Below, one piece after another: positions 49,061 to 58,462 of a DNA stretch of 64,000 nt. Under the pieces are notes generated by a model. That model worked only from the letters and a program-made list of their open reading frames with translations, did no database searches and was not told where the DNA came from. The DNA lies in assembly GCF_003313335.1 (NCBI RefSeq), contig NZ_QMHP01000002.1, positions 62,001 to 126,000 on the forward strand, given 5' to 3'. The stretch is from Pedobacter zeaxanthinifaciens (GTDB lineage: Bacteria > Bacteroidota > Bacteroidia > Sphingobacteriales > Sphingobacteriaceae). A program made the translations under genes and the position numbers. Position 1 is the first letter of the stretch. Each line of letters begins with the position of its first letter.

Positions 49061-50896
49061 TTATTTGCTGGATTTTAAAAGCGCTATTTTTCCGTCCATG
49101 GTACTCATTAAAACGGTTTTATCATCCATAACGTTGAAGGTATTAACCATGGAATTATCAAGTTTGTAAGCCCAAATAATTGCTTTATTTATAGGCGAAA
49201 TGCAATACACTGTACCGTTTTTAGTTCCGAAGAATAGCTTTCCATTTTTTTCAATCAAATCCGAAGGGGTATGTTCGTACCCATAACCTACGTTCATTTT
49301 CCAGGCTATTCCCTCATCACTACGAGTGGTTTTGTAAGCAACAATTTCATCTTGCATGGTTTTGCCGTAAACCAAGCTGCTATCTGCAGATAAACCGATT
49401 GACTCCCTTACTTTTGCCTCTGCATTTCTCCACAGTGTGTTTCCTGTGTTAGCATCAATTGCGGTTAATACCCTATCAGGTGCTGCAATATAAATAGTGT
49501 TTTTTACACCAATAGGGGTGGCCATAGCTGGCGAAAACATCCTATTGCTGCTGCCGTTATTCCATTTCCAAATTAGATTTCCGGTAGTGGTTTCCAGCGC
49601 ATAAAGGTGGCGACCCCAAGAGCCGAAGATGATTTTATTGCCATAAATTAGCGGCTTGCCAACTATAGTGCCTTCAACATCTTTAAACTGCCATTTTAAT
49701 TTTCCCGTTCTTAGGTCCAAAGCGTTAAAAGTATTGTCGCTAGCGCCAATAAAAGCTACCTCATTTTGAATGATAGGAGAGCCTAACACTGATTTCTGTG
49801 CAGCGGTTTTCCAAACTATTTTGCCATCTTTTAGATTGAGTGCATACACGTGGCCATCACCTGAACCAAAAATTACCATTTTGCTAGCGGAAATAACTGG
49901 AGAGGAATAGATAGCACCTTTAGTTTGAAACTTCCAGATTTTTTTGCCCGTTTTGATGTCCAGCGCCTCAACTAAACCAAGGCTGTTCCCGAAAACAACT
50001 AAATTATCGCTGTAAGCGGGCGTATTCACCACATTTGCGTCTGAATGGTAAGTCCATACTGCTTTTACATCGCTATATTTTTTGTTGATGTCTAAGTTGG
50101 GTCGATCGTAAGTTTTATTGTCGTTTTGAAATGTTTTGAGCGCAATTTTTCTCCAAGTTGGTAGCATTTCACCATTGGGTTTTCTTGTTGTAAAATAAAC
50201 GGTGTCACTCATCATGTTCACAATGTTATAACCGCCAATGCTGTCTTTAGCTCTTAAATTGGAACGACCCATAGTTCCTGCTATTCCTTCAAAATTGTAA
50301 GCTTTGTTTACGTGACCGTGGCCACAAATGGCATACTGAATATTTTTGTTTTTTAACTTGTCAACTGCCTCGTACCAATTGTCTAAACTATTATCGAGCG
50401 GGTAATGGTTAATGTAAATGATGGGCATTGATTTTGGCGTTTTACGTAAGAGGCTATCCAACCAAACGGTCGCATCACGTGGAATATGCCCGTCGCTCAT
50501 ACGCACATACGGACCAGAGGCGCAAGCAATAAACCGATAGCCGTTGTAATCGAAGGTAAATTTGTCGCTCCCAAATTCTTTGATGAACGATACACCGCCA
50601 GATTCAGACCATCCCGTATCGTGATTGCCAGGGATGACGTAATATTTTTTGTTTAAGCCTGAGAGAATTTCTTTTGCCAGCTTGAGTTCCTCGTTGGTTC
50701 CCATTTCGGTAACGTCGCCTGTTACCACTACAAAATCAATGTCTTTTTGACTGTTGATGTCTGCTACTGTTCTTCTTAAATCTTCCTCGCCCGTTGCGGT
50801 GCCAACATGTGTATCGGTTACGAAAGCATATTTAAAGTTTTGAGCACTACAGAAAGTGGCCAACAGTATTAATGCTACGAAAGAAAGAAGCTTCAT
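49061..50896 (-). CDS. Secreted metallophosphoesterase fused to a PQQ-like beta-propeller
   Basis: 611 aa. Signal peptide (about 1-19). Calcineurin-like phosphoesterase (about 22-235): metal ligands in FVTDTHVGTATGEE (Asp28, His30), VVVTGDVTEMG (Asp61), IPGNHDTGWSESG (Asn91, His92), INHYPLD (His164) and GHGHVNKA (His193, His195). The C-terminal half (about 270-611) is a PQQ-like propeller (GKKIWKFQTKGAIYSSPVIS, DGKIVWKTA, TGKLKWQF, TGNTLWRN). The propeller may tether it to a partner or polymer. Substrate unknown. Confidence 0.88.
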   Translation of the reverse strand: MKLLSFVALILLATFCSAQNFKYAFVTDTHVGTATGEEDLRRTVADINSQKDIDFVVVTGDVTEMGTNEELKLAKEILSGLNKKYYVIPGNHDTGWSESGGVSFIKEFGSDKFTFDYNGYRFIACASGPYVRMSDGHIPRDATVWLDSLLRKTPKSMPIIYINHYPLDNSLDNWYEAVDKLKNKNIQYAICGHGHVNKAYNFEGIAGTMGRSNLRAKDSIGGYNIVNMMSDTVYFTTRKPNGEMLPTWRKIALKTFQNDNKTYDRPNLDINKKYSDVKAVWTYHSDANVVNTPAYSDNLVVFGNSLGLVEALDIKTGKKIWKFQTKGAIYSSPVISASKMVIFGSGDGHVYALNLKDGKIVWKTAAQKSVLGSPIIQNEVAFIGASDNTFNALDLRTGKLKWQFKDVEGTIVGKPLIYGNKIIFGSWGRHLYALETTTGNLIWKWNNGSSNRMFSPAMATPIGVKNTIYIAAPDRVLTAIDANTGNTLWRNAEAKVRESIGLSADSSLVYGKTMQDEIVAYKTTRSDEGIAWKMNVGYGYEHTPSDLIEKNGKLFFGTKNGTVYCISPINKAIIWAYKLDNSMVNTFNVMDDKTVLMSTMDGKIALLKSSK

Positions 50897-51004
50897 TTTT
50901 AAAATATTTTAATATTAAAATGAAGTTAGGATAAATATTTATTATAGAAGAATTCTATCGTTATTTTAACGTAGATAATTAAATTTTCCATGCTGACTTA
51001 GTTT

Positions 51005-51391
51005 TCATCGTACTAATTTTGGTTTCCCATTTTCACAAGTAATGCCCTTGGGAGGCATAAGGAATGTACAATCGGAAGCTACATTCCATTTTTTATTGTA
51101 ATTGCCTTGATATTGATTGTATTGTGCTACTAAACGTTCAAAGGAATACATGTCGATACTAGAGCTATAGGCTAAATAAGCAAAGGGCCCGCCGCAAGCT
51201 TTTGAACCAACTGCAATGTATTTCAGTTCTTGGTTGCCGTTACAGGTACTAGTTTCTGCCATGGCTTGTATTTCTGCATACATTTTCTCCAGCTTTTTTT
51301 GTTCGCTGGCCTGATCGTCTTTTTTACATGCTAAGGTTAAGATACTGGAGCATATTAAAATCCAGATTAACTTGAGGTTAAAAGTGTTCAT
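51005..51391 (-). CDS. Small lipoprotein with conserved CGGP and PPK segments
   Basis: 128 aa from the ATG at 51391. Lipobox in SSILTLACKKDD; the mature part contains VGSKACGGPFAYLAYSSS, VASDCTFLMPPKGITCENGKPKLV. This pattern recurs in small Bacteroidota lipoproteins of unknown function. A longer frame from 51697 includes about 100 upstream residues with no protein-like pattern and was rejected; an in-frame ATG at 51412 is possible. Confidence 0.72.
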   Translation of the reverse strand: MNTFNLKLIWILICSSILTLACKKDDQASEQKKLEKMYAEIQAMAETSTCNGNQELKYIAVGSKACGGPFAYLAYSSSIDMYSFERLVAQYNQYQGNYNKKWNVASDCTFLMPPKGITCENGKPKLVR

Positions 51392-51681
51392 TGATTTTAG
51401 GTTTAGTGCCATTACGATTTTAATTTGTGAAACGCTACAGGTTGCTGGAAATAGTTGTACTGTATGAAGTAAACCAAACCTGATTGAAATGGAAATCCTT
51501 TTTGGTTGCAACAATTGATTCCGATGCTTTGGTGGCTTACAGCAAGCAGGGCAAATTTGATGAGCAGCGCAGTGTTTACAAAAAGATTGAAATGTAAAGC
51601 AGGACTGTATTAGCCGATGAAATGGAGCAATAGCTTTACCAAAATATAACAATACTAGTTTCATTTTAACCGGAAATAGTG

Positions 51682-51689
51682 TATCTTTG
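51682..51689 (+). promoter_or_regulatory. -7 promoter element of guaB
   Basis: TATCTTTG, a perfect TAnnTTTG, 32 nt before the ATG. No clear -33 TTTG. Confidence 0.5.
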
Positions 51690-51721
51690 CCCGGCAAATA
51701 ATAATTCGTAATTTATTTGCT

Positions 51722-53194
51722 ATGCAACTCGACCCCCAAAAATTTATTGCTTTAGGTTTAACTTATGATGATGTGCTTTTGGTACCATCGTATTCTGAAA
51801 TTTTACCTAGAGATGTTAACACCAGCACTTTTTTAACCAAGAAAATTCAATTGAATGTTCCATTGGTTTCAGCGGCCATGGATACCGTAACTGAAGCTGA
51901 ATTAGCCATTGCTATTGCGCAAAATGGTGGTTTGGGAATGCTTCATAAAAACATGAGCATTGAGCGCCAAGCTGAGGAAGTGCGTAAGGTAAAGCGTTCG
52001 GAAAGTGGAATGATCCAAGATCCTGTGACTTTATTGGAAACCTCGGTAGTTGCCGATGCTTTTAAAATTATGAAGGAGCATAAAATTGGAGGTATTCCGG
52101 TGGTGACTTCGGACAATAAATTGGTGGGTATTATTACCAATAGGGATTTGCGTTTCCAAAAAGACATGAGCAAACCCATTGCACAGGTAATGACTAAAGA
52201 GAACTTGATTACTGCACCTGAAGGAACGACGTTGAAACAAGCAGAAGAAATTCTGCAAAACCATAAAATTGAGAAGTTGCCAGTAGTTGATGGCAATGGC
52301 TTCTTAAGCGGACTGATTACTTTTAAAGATATTCAGAAAGTTAAAAATTACCCTGTAGCTTGTAAAGACGAGAAAGGTCGTTTACGTGTGGGTGCTGCGG
52401 TTGGTGTAACTGCCGATACCATGCAGCGTGTAGATGCCTTGGTAAAAGCGGGTGTGGATGTAATTGCGATTGACACGGCACATGGCCACTCGAAAGGTGT
52501 AATTGATAAGCTGAAAGAAGTAAAAGCCAAATATCCAGATTTGCAGGTGATTGCTGGTAACATTGCAACTGGTGCTGCTGCTAAAGCTTTGGCCGATGCG
52601 GGCGCTGATGCAGTGAAAGTAGGTATTGGACCGGGTTCTATTTGTACTACGAGAATTATTGCCGGGGTAGGGGTGCCTCAGTTGTATGCAGTTTTTGAAT
52701 GTGCCAAAGCTTTAAGGGGTACTGGTGTGCCTGTAATTGCAGATGGCGGTATTAAACATACGGGTGATATTGCAAAAGCAATTGCTGCTGGCGCAAGTAC
52801 GGTGATGGCTGGTTCGTTGTTTGCCGGTGTAGAGGAAAGTCCGGGTGAAACGATCATTTACGAAGGACGTAAATTTAAATCGTACCGCGGAATGGGTTCT
52901 ATTGAGGCAATGGAGCAAGGCTCTAAAGACCGTTATTTTCAGGATGTGGAAGACGACATTAAGAAGTTAGTGCCCGAGGGAATTGTTGGTCGCGTGCCTT
53001 ACAAAGGAACTTTGGCCGAGGTAATGTACCAGTATATTGGTGGTTTACGTGCCAGTATGGGTTACGTAGGAGCTGCTTCGATTGATAAATTGCAGGAAGC
53101 GCAATTTGTGCAAATTACGGCTGCAGGTATGCGTGAAAGTCACCCACATGATATTACCATTACTAAAGAAGCACCAAATTATACCAGTAAGTAA
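51722..53194 (+). CDS. guaB: Inosine-5'-monophosphate dehydrogenase
   Basis: 490 aa. Oxidises IMP to XMP in guanine-nucleotide synthesis. N-terminal [18 protein letters not shown], two CBS domains (about 95-215), IMP loop with catalytic Cys in [20 protein letters not shown] (about 300-319), and [17 protein letters not shown]. Length and order are canonical. It stands alone, with a shared terminator at its end. Confidence 0.98.
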   Translation: MQLDPQKFIALGLTYDDVLLVPSYSEILPRDVNTSTFLTKKIQLNVPLVSAAMDTVTEAELAIAIAQNGGLGMLHKNMSIERQAEEVRKVKRSESGMIQDPVTLLETSVVADAFKIMKEHKIGGIPVVTSDNKLVGIITNRDLRFQKDMSKPIAQVMTKENLITAPEGTTLKQAEEILQNHKIEKLPVVDGNGFLSGLITFKDIQKVKNYPVACKDEKGRLRVGAAVGVTADTMQRVDALVKAGVDVIAIDTAHGHSKGVIDKLKEVKAKYPDLQVIAGNIATGAAAKALADAGADAVKVGIGPGSICTTRIIAGVGVPQLYAVFECAKALRGTGVPVIADGGIKHTGDIAKAIAAGASTVMAGSLFAGVEESPGETIIYEGRKFKSYRGMGSIEAMEQGSKDRYFQDVEDDIKKLVPEGIVGRVPYKGTLAEVMYQYIGGLRASMGYVGAASIDKLQEAQFVQITAAGMRESHPHDITITKEAPNYTSK

Positions 53195-53216
53195 TGAGGT
53201 AAGCTAATTGATATTT

Positions 53217-53250
53217 ACGGGGCATTCTTTTTTAGGATGCCCCGTTTTTT
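53217..53250. terminator. Bidirectional terminator between guaB and the SDR gene
   Basis: ACGGGGCAT (53217-53225) / ATGCCCCGT (53237-53245) followed by TTTTTTATTTT. The SDR stop lies inside the downstream T-tract. Confidence 0.92.
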
Positions 53251-54001
53251 ATTTTACTACGGAGATTCCAGCATCAACTTTTAGGTTTGTGCCATGAATG
53301 TAGGATGCATCATCCGAAGCTAAAAATAGCACCGCTTTTGCAATTTCATCTGCATCGCCGAATCTTTTGAAAGGAATAGATGGTGTAATGCTTTCTATCG
53401 TCTGTTCGATGGCATCATCACTTAAGCCGGTGTTGCTATAGATGTTGGTTTTGATGTGCCCAGGACTTACGCCGTTAACTCTAATGCCCTTGTCGGCTAG
53501 TTCCGAAGCAAAAGTTTTTATGAACGAGGCTACCGCCGCTTTTGCTGCCGAGTAAACAGAAAAGTTACTGATACCGAATTCGGTAACAAAGGAGGTGTTA
53601 AATACAATGCTATCGCCTTTTTGCATGAGCGGCATTAGCTGCTGTACTGTAAAAAACGGGCCTTTTACATGCAGGTCAAAAAGTTCATCGAAGTGCAGTT
53701 CATCTGCATCGGCAATGCTTGAAAATTTCCCGTAACCTGCATTTAAGAAAAGGAAATTTACATGGGTGGTATAAGTGGCGATGCGCTGTCGTAGTTGATG
53801 AATTTCGTTCATATTAGCGGCATCAGCTTTAAAGCCCTGGGCATTTTTCCCTAAAATTTTTAACGCATTGTCAACGGTTTTTTGGCTCCTGCCCGTAACA
53901 ATTACTTTTCCACCTTCCCTGATAAACCATTTGGCAGTTGCTAGTCCCATGCCGTTGGTGCCACCGGTAATAAAAGCTACTTTGTTTTCAAATCTCTGCA
54001 T
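53249..54001 (-). CDS. SDR-family oxidoreductase
   Basis: 250 aa classical short-chain dehydrogenase. Cofactor loop ITGGTNGMGLATAKWF (about 10-25), NAGYGKF (NAG motif, about 89), catalytic Ser in FNTSFVTEFG and YSAAKAA (Tyr and Lys, about 151-157), and PGHIKTNIY. RSQKT after beta-2 suggests NADP(H) preference. Substrate is not predictable. It ends with the guaB terminator and is divergent from the second TonB receptor. Confidence 0.9.
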   Translation of the reverse strand: MQRFENKVAFITGGTNGMGLATAKWFIREGGKVIVTGRSQKTVDNALKILGKNAQGFKADAANMNEIHQLRQRIATYTTHVNFLFLNAGYGKFSSIADADELHFDELFDLHVKGPFFTVQQLMPLMQKGDSIVFNTSFVTEFGISNFSVYSAAKAAVASFIKTFASELADKGIRVNGVSPGHIKTNIYSNTGLSDDAIEQTIESITPSIPFKRFGDADEIAKAVLFLASDDASYIHGTNLKVDAGISVVK

Positions 54002-54252
54002 AATTTTATGTTGTTATTGGTGCAAATTTGATTTAAATGAGGCTTTCTTAAAATCCGAATGTTGCTAAGTTAATTTGAGCGATGGGGTTTTCCTTCGTAG
54101 AAATATGATGATAGTTTTATCAATCAATTTCGATTTAATATGTTGATAATCAATTGATAGTATATTTGTTTCAAGTTGCGTGATGCTGATTGCGGTTTTG
54201 ATACTGACGCTTATTAAACGGCTAATCATCTAATTTTTTTAGAAAATAAAAT

Positions 54253-54281
54253 TTTGAATAAGATAAACTTTAATATATTTG
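54253..54281 (+). promoter_or_regulatory. Promoter of the uORF-TonB receptor transcript
   Basis: TTTG (54253-54256), 17-nt spacer, TATATTTG (54274-54281). The predicted start near 54287 gives a leader of about 135 nt that holds the cysteine-rich ORF. Another perfect box, TATATTTG, lies further upstream at 54161-54168. Confidence 0.55.
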
Positions 54282-54323
54282 TCTACTAATTCTATAGATT
54301 TAATATAATTTAAAATTTTTGAC

Positions 54324-54401
54324 ATGAAAATTTCTTTACAATCCATGTGTTGCTGTATGATGAAAAACTCGCTCCAATATTTAAAAATTCCCATACAGTA
54401 A
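54324..54401 (+). CDS. Cysteine/methionine-rich upstream ORF (candidate leader peptide)
   Basis: 25 codons starting MKISLQSMCCCMM and ending in a hydrophobic/basic tail before TAA (54399-54401). The cysteine codons are TGT TGC TGT (54348-54356). GTTGCTGTATG (54349-54359) can pair with CATACAGTAAC (54392-54402) with a single G-U, so the Cys codons and the stop region form opposite arms of one stem. The stop lies 20 nt before the TonB receptor ATG. Leader peptides rich in one amino acid control attenuation elsewhere; here sensing of cysteine or methionine supply, or of thiol-binding metal, is inference. Confidence 0.6.
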   Translation: MKISLQSMCCCMMKNSLQYLKIPIQ

Positions 54402-54402
54402 C
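54349..54402 (+). promoter_or_regulatory. Candidate attenuator hairpin overlapping the Cys-rich uORF
   Basis: An 11-bp stem with one G-U, extended by two more pairs past a single mismatch, loop of 32 nt. Its 5' arm is the Cys-codon run and its 3' arm covers the uORF stop. A ribosome held at the Cys codons would prevent pairing. Confidence 0.5.
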
Positions 54403-54421
54403 TCAAAATTTATTTAAAACA

Positions 54422-57016
54422 ATGAAAATCAAACTTTACCCCATCAATATTTATCAAACTCTACTATTAGTTTTTACGCTTATTGCTATTTCTGCTAGCG
54501 CATTTGCACAAGTTACCCTTAGTGGTATTGTTAAAAGGGCCGACGGTACAGAAGTGCCACATGCTACGGTTAAAATTAGAGGCACTAAAATAGCTACCAG
54601 CGCCAATGAAAAAGGCGAATTCAAAATTAGTCCTGCACCTGAAGTTCCTTTTTATCTTCAAATTAGTGCAGTAGGTTTTAAACCACAAGACTTTCAAGTA
54701 TTGCAAATTAGTACTGAACCTTTAGTACTTACCTTGGTTGAAGATGCACAGCTGGATCAAATTGTAGTAACTTCCAGAAGGCGATCAGAAGTGCTGCAAG
54801 AAGTGCCTATACCAATTACCGTTATTGGCGGGCAAGCCGCAGAAAATGCTGGTGCTTTTAACGTCAACCGATTGAAGGAATTGGTGCCTTCGGTACAGCT
54901 TTATGCTTCCAATGCCCGTAACACCACATTAAATATCCGTGGTTTGGGTTCTACCTTTGGCTTAACCAATGATGGGATTGATCCCGGGGTTGGATTTTAT
55001 GTGGATGGGGTGTACCATGCCCGCCCAGCTGCTACCGCAACCGATTTTATTGATGTGGAGCAAATAGAGGTAATTAGAGGCCCACAAGGAACTTTATTTG
55101 GTAAAAATACTACCGCTGGTGCGTTTAACATTACTACCAAAAAACCAAGTTTTGTGCCTAGTGCAAAAGTGGAGTTAAGCTATGGCAATTACAATTTTAT
55201 TCAAGCAAAAACATCGGTTACTGGAACTTTAGCCAAAAACTTGGCAGCAAAAATATCCATTTCGGGTACGCAACGCGATGGTACCATTTGGAACGTTTTG
55301 GAGGAGCGCAAATACAGTGGACAGAATAACCTTGGCGCAAAGGGACAATTGCTGTATCAACCCAACGAAAAATTGGAACTGTTGTTAAGTGGAGATATAA
55401 GCATTCAGCATCCGGCAGGTTACCCTTTGGTTGTTGCCGGAATTACAACTACGGAACGCAGCGCCTACCGCCAATATGCTAGGATAGTTGCTGATTTGGG
55501 CTATGCGCTACCTAAAATAGATCCGTTTTCGAGAGAAATTTATACCAATACCCCGTGGAGGCACAATCAGTCTATCGGCGGAATATCTTTAAATGCTGAT
55601 TATAAAATTGGTAACGGAAAATTAACATCTACTACAGCTTGGCGGTTTTGGAACTGGGATCCTACCAATGATAGGGATTTTAGCCAATTTGCAGCCTTAA
55701 CCAAATCACAGGGCAATAGTCGCCATGACCAATACTCCCAAGAGGTTAGATACGCTGGAGATATTACCGATAAATTAAGTGGTGTAGTTGGCGTTTTCAT
55801 TTTGGGTCAAAACTTGCAAGGTTTAGATCAAACTGAAGAAGTTGGAAAAGATCAGTGGCGCTTTGTGCAGACTAGCAATACGGGAGCGCAGGCACAATAT
55901 GCAACCCCAGGTTTATTGGATGGCTTTGGCATTCGCACAAACTCAACAATCAAATCGTTAAGTGCGGCAGTTTTTGCACAGGCCGATTGGGAAGTTTTAG
56001 AAAAGCTTCATGTGTTGCCGGGTATCAGGTTCACCTACGATAAAAAGGATGTGGATTATGATAGGCAAACATATGGCGGCTTGCAAACCACCGATGCTAC
56101 CTTGCTCTCGCTTAAAGCGGCAGTTTATGCTAATCAACAATTTGTAACTAGCACTAATAATAACAACTTGTCTGGAAATTTAACGGTTTCATATCGTCCA
56201 AGCGATAAGCTGAATACGTTCGTCACTTACTCTACGGCTTACAAACCCGTAGGCGTTAATGTGGGAGGCTTGCCAACTACTTCAAACGGTGCGGCTGATC
56301 TTTCTGTAGCTGTGGTAAAACCAGAGTACGTACAGCACTATGAAATTGGTTTGAAAACAAAGCCTACTACAGGTGCAATTTTAAATGTGACCGCTTTTCG
56401 CAGTGATATCAAAGATTACCAAACCAACGTGCAATCGCCACAATTGGGTGTAAATAGGGGGTATTTGGCTAATGCTGAAAAAGTGAGGGTGCAAGGTGTA
56501 GAAATTGATGGGAGCTATCAAGTTGGCAAGTTTTTATCGCTTAACGCTGCTGTGGCTTATTTAGATGGAAAGTATGTAAGCTTTACTAATGCGCCATTGC
56601 CGTTAGAAGAAACTGGACATACCGAAAATGGTGTGCAAGTAGCTTTTAAAGATGCTTCTGGAGGTAGATTGCCAGGTATCTCTAAATGGAATACTTCGGG
56701 TGGTGCCGAGTTTAGTTTTGCGGGAAGCTTGGCAGAAAAGACCAGAAGATATTTCCTAGCTTCTGATATTTCTTACAGATCAGATTATTCTTCAAACCCA
56801 ACGCCATCAAAAGTGTTGGTAGTAAATGGCTATACTTTAGTGAATGCAAGGTTAGGATTTAGATCTGAAAAGTTCTCGATTTTCGCTTGGGCCAGAAACA
56901 TAGGGGATACGCATTATTTTGAGCAGTTGCAAGCCGCTGCGGGAAATGCCGGCTTATATGCAGGTGTACTAGGAGATCCGCGTACTTACGGTGCTACTTT
57001 AAGGTTTAATTTTTAA
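54422..57016 (+). CDS. TonB-dependent outer-membrane receptor under uORF control
   Basis: 864 aa from the ATG at 54422 (an upstream TTG frame at 54347 overlaps the uORF). Signal peptide (LLLVFTLIAISASAFAQ), CarboxypepD_reg (about 31-115), plug with VVTSRRRSEVLQEVPIPITV and IEVIRGPQGTLFGKNTTAGAF (about 135-240), then a beta-barrel ending in GDPRTYGATLRFNF. The FGKNTTAGA plug resembles FyuA/ferric-type receptors rather than SusC. Substrate unknown; the sulfur-rich leader peptide suggests a sulfur- or metal-containing ligand. Confidence 0.87.
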   Translation: MKIKLYPINIYQTLLLVFTLIAISASAFAQVTLSGIVKRADGTEVPHATVKIRGTKIATSANEKGEFKISPAPEVPFYLQISAVGFKPQDFQVLQISTEPLVLTLVEDAQLDQIVVTSRRRSEVLQEVPIPITVIGGQAAENAGAFNVNRLKELVPSVQLYASNARNTTLNIRGLGSTFGLTNDGIDPGVGFYVDGVYHARPAATATDFIDVEQIEVIRGPQGTLFGKNTTAGAFNITTKKPSFVPSAKVELSYGNYNFIQAKTSVTGTLAKNLAAKISISGTQRDGTIWNVLEERKYSGQNNLGAKGQLLYQPNEKLELLLSGDISIQHPAGYPLVVAGITTTERSAYRQYARIVADLGYALPKIDPFSREIYTNTPWRHNQSIGGISLNADYKIGNGKLTSTTAWRFWNWDPTNDRDFSQFAALTKSQGNSRHDQYSQEVRYAGDITDKLSGVVGVFILGQNLQGLDQTEEVGKDQWRFVQTSNTGAQAQYATPGLLDGFGIRTNSTIKSLSAAVFAQADWEVLEKLHVLPGIRFTYDKKDVDYDRQTYGGLQTTDATLLSLKAAVYANQQFVTSTNNNNLSGNLTVSYRPSDKLNTFVTYSTAYKPVGVNVGGLPTTSNGAADLSVAVVKPEYVQHYEIGLKTKPTTGAILNVTAFRSDIKDYQTNVQSPQLGVNRGYLANAEKVRVQGVEIDGSYQVGKFLSLNAAVAYLDGKYVSFTNAPLPLEETGHTENGVQVAFKDASGGRLPGISKWNTSGGAEFSFAGSLAEKTRRYFLASDISYRSDYSSNPTPSKVLVVNGYTLVNARLGFRSEKFSIFAWARNIGDTHYFEQLQAAAGNAGLYAGVLGDPRTYGATLRFNF

Positions 57017-57023
57017 GGGATAG

Positions 57024-57055
57024 AGACTTGCAATGAGTGATAGCGGTGCAAGTCT
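57024..57055 (+). terminator. Hairpin after the TonB receptor
   Basis: AGACTTGCA / TGCAAGTCT, loop 14 nt, followed by TTTAAC. First of two hairpins in a row. Confidence 0.6.
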
Positions 57056-57073
57056 TTAACTAACTTTTTATAT

Positions 57074-57106
57074 AATGGCTGATGTTTTTACGTCGGCCAT
57101 TTTTTA
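57074..57106 (+). terminator. Second terminator before the LOG gene
   Basis: AATGGCTGATG / CGTCGGCCATT (11 bp, two G-U) followed by TTTTTTATG. Strong. Confidence 0.8.
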
Positions 57107-57141
57107 TGATTTATTTTTTAGGGAGTTGCTATCTTAGCTCC

Positions 57142-57735
57142 ATGGAAAAACTAAAATCACTTTGTGTATACTGCGGTGCAAATTTTAACGGTGATACTGT
57201 TTTAAAACAGGCAATTGTTGATTTGGCAAGCAAATTGGTGAACGAAAATATCAATTTAGTTTATGGTGGCGGTAGCGTAGGGGTAATGGGAGTTATTGCA
57301 GATGAGGTATTGAAACTGGGAGGTACCGTTACTGGAGTAATTCCGCAGTTTTTGATGGATAAAGAAGTAGGACACAAAGGGATTACCCAAATGATTGTTA
57401 CTGAAAACATGCATCAGCGTAAGCAAAAAATGGCCGATTTATCCGATGGTTTTGTGATTTTACCTGGCGGATTTGGTACACTGGAAGAATTTTTTGAGGT
57501 ACTTACTTGGCTGCAATTGGGCTTGCATGCTAAACCCATTGGAGTGTTAAATGTAAGTGGTTTTTATGATCCACTTTTTGCCCAAATGGATATGATGGTT
57601 CAACACCGTTTCTTAAAGCAAACTAATCGTGATTTGGTATTCAACGAAAGTGATGCCAGTATTTTAATTGAAAAAATGCAAGGTTTCTCGGCAACACCAG
57701 ATGAAGTTTGGTTTAGAGATAGAAACTTGACTTAG
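57142..57735 (+). CDS. LOG-family protein (TIGR00730, nucleotide 5'-monophosphate phosphoribohydrolase-like)
   Basis: 197 aa from the ATG at 57142; the longer frame from 57082 overlaps the terminator and was rejected. Hallmarks: LCVYCGANFNGD, NLVYGGGSVGVMG (about 42-54), and PGGFGTLEEFFEVLTWLQLG (PGGxGTxxE, about 112-131). Family members release cytokinin-type bases or hydrolyse AMP; the activity in Bacteroidota is not settled. Confidence 0.92.
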   Translation: MEKLKSLCVYCGANFNGDTVLKQAIVDLASKLVNENINLVYGGGSVGVMGVIADEVLKLGGTVTGVIPQFLMDKEVGHKGITQMIVTENMHQRKQKMADLSDGFVILPGGFGTLEEFFEVLTWLQLGLHAKPIGVLNVSGFYDPLFAQMDMMVQHRFLKQTNRDLVFNESDASILIEKMQGFSATPDEVWFRDRNLT

Positions 57736-57754
57736 AACTTTCGTGGACAGATTC

Positions 57755-58403
57755 GATTCTCGTCATTGCGAGGAGGAACGACGAAGCAATCTCTGAACGT
57801 GTTGGTTTTTGTTTGGGGAAGTTCTGGAAGCCCACGGGTTTAAAGTGCTTTTATCATTGAGATTGCTTCTCCGAACTATCGGAGCATGCAGTAAAATCGC
57901 AATGAGGTGTAAGGTTAGGATGTGTGATTATAGGCTATCTGAAGTTTAGCAGGTGCTTTATCATTGAGATTGCTTCGTAAACTCGCAATGACGTGTTGGG
58001 TTACAATTGCTATCGATTCTCGTCATTGCGAGGAGGCACGGCGAAGCAATCTCTTAATGTGTTGGTTTTTGTTTGAGGAAATTCTGGAAGCCCACGAGTT
58101 TAAAGTGCTTTTGGCTTTAAGATTGTTTCTCCGAACTATCGGAGTATGCAGTAAAATCGCAATGAGGTGTAAGGTTAGGATGTGTGATTATAGGCTATCT
58201 GAAGTTTAGCAGGTGCTTTATCATTGAGATTGCTTCGTAAACTCGCAATGACGTGTTGGGTTACAATGGCTATCGATTCTCGTCATTGCGAGGAGGCACG
58301 ACGAAGCAATCTCTGAATGTGTTGGTTTTTGTTTGGGGAAGTTTTGAAAACCACAAGTTTTATCGATTCTCGTCATTGCGAGTAGGAACGACGAAGCAAT
58401 CTA
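57755..58403. repeat. 260-bp tandem repeat built of CATTGCGA/GCAATCT units
   Basis: Two full units at 57755-58014 and 58015-58274 (each 260 bp), a truncated third at 58275-58364 and the start of a fourth at 58365-58403. Each full unit holds one forward CGTCATTGCGAGGAGG...GAAGCAATCTC segment and two inverted ones, so eight inverted modules occur overall. This is a widespread bacterial intergenic repeat type. A frame across it encodes the spurious-looking peptide RHCEEARRSN. No gene is present in 57736-58692. Confidence 0.9.
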
Positions 58404-58462
58404 TAGGATATTTGCAGCGGCCACGCTAATATCACTCTGCCAAATCGAAAATAATTTTGCTA

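Noticed and set aside
51392..51697. Long N-terminal extension of the lipoprotein frame
   Set aside because: The extra 102 residues are cysteine- and basic-rich with no family pattern; a normal lipoprotein signal starts at 51391.
54347..54421. TTG start for the second TonB receptor
   Set aside because: It overlaps the Cys-rich uORF and its hairpin, and the signal peptide begins at the ATG at 54422.
57964..58209. 81-codon ORF on + containing DSRHCEEARRSNL
   Set aside because: It crosses the 260-bp tandem repeat. The RHCEEARRSN peptide is the usual translation of this repeat family, so it is not a real protein.
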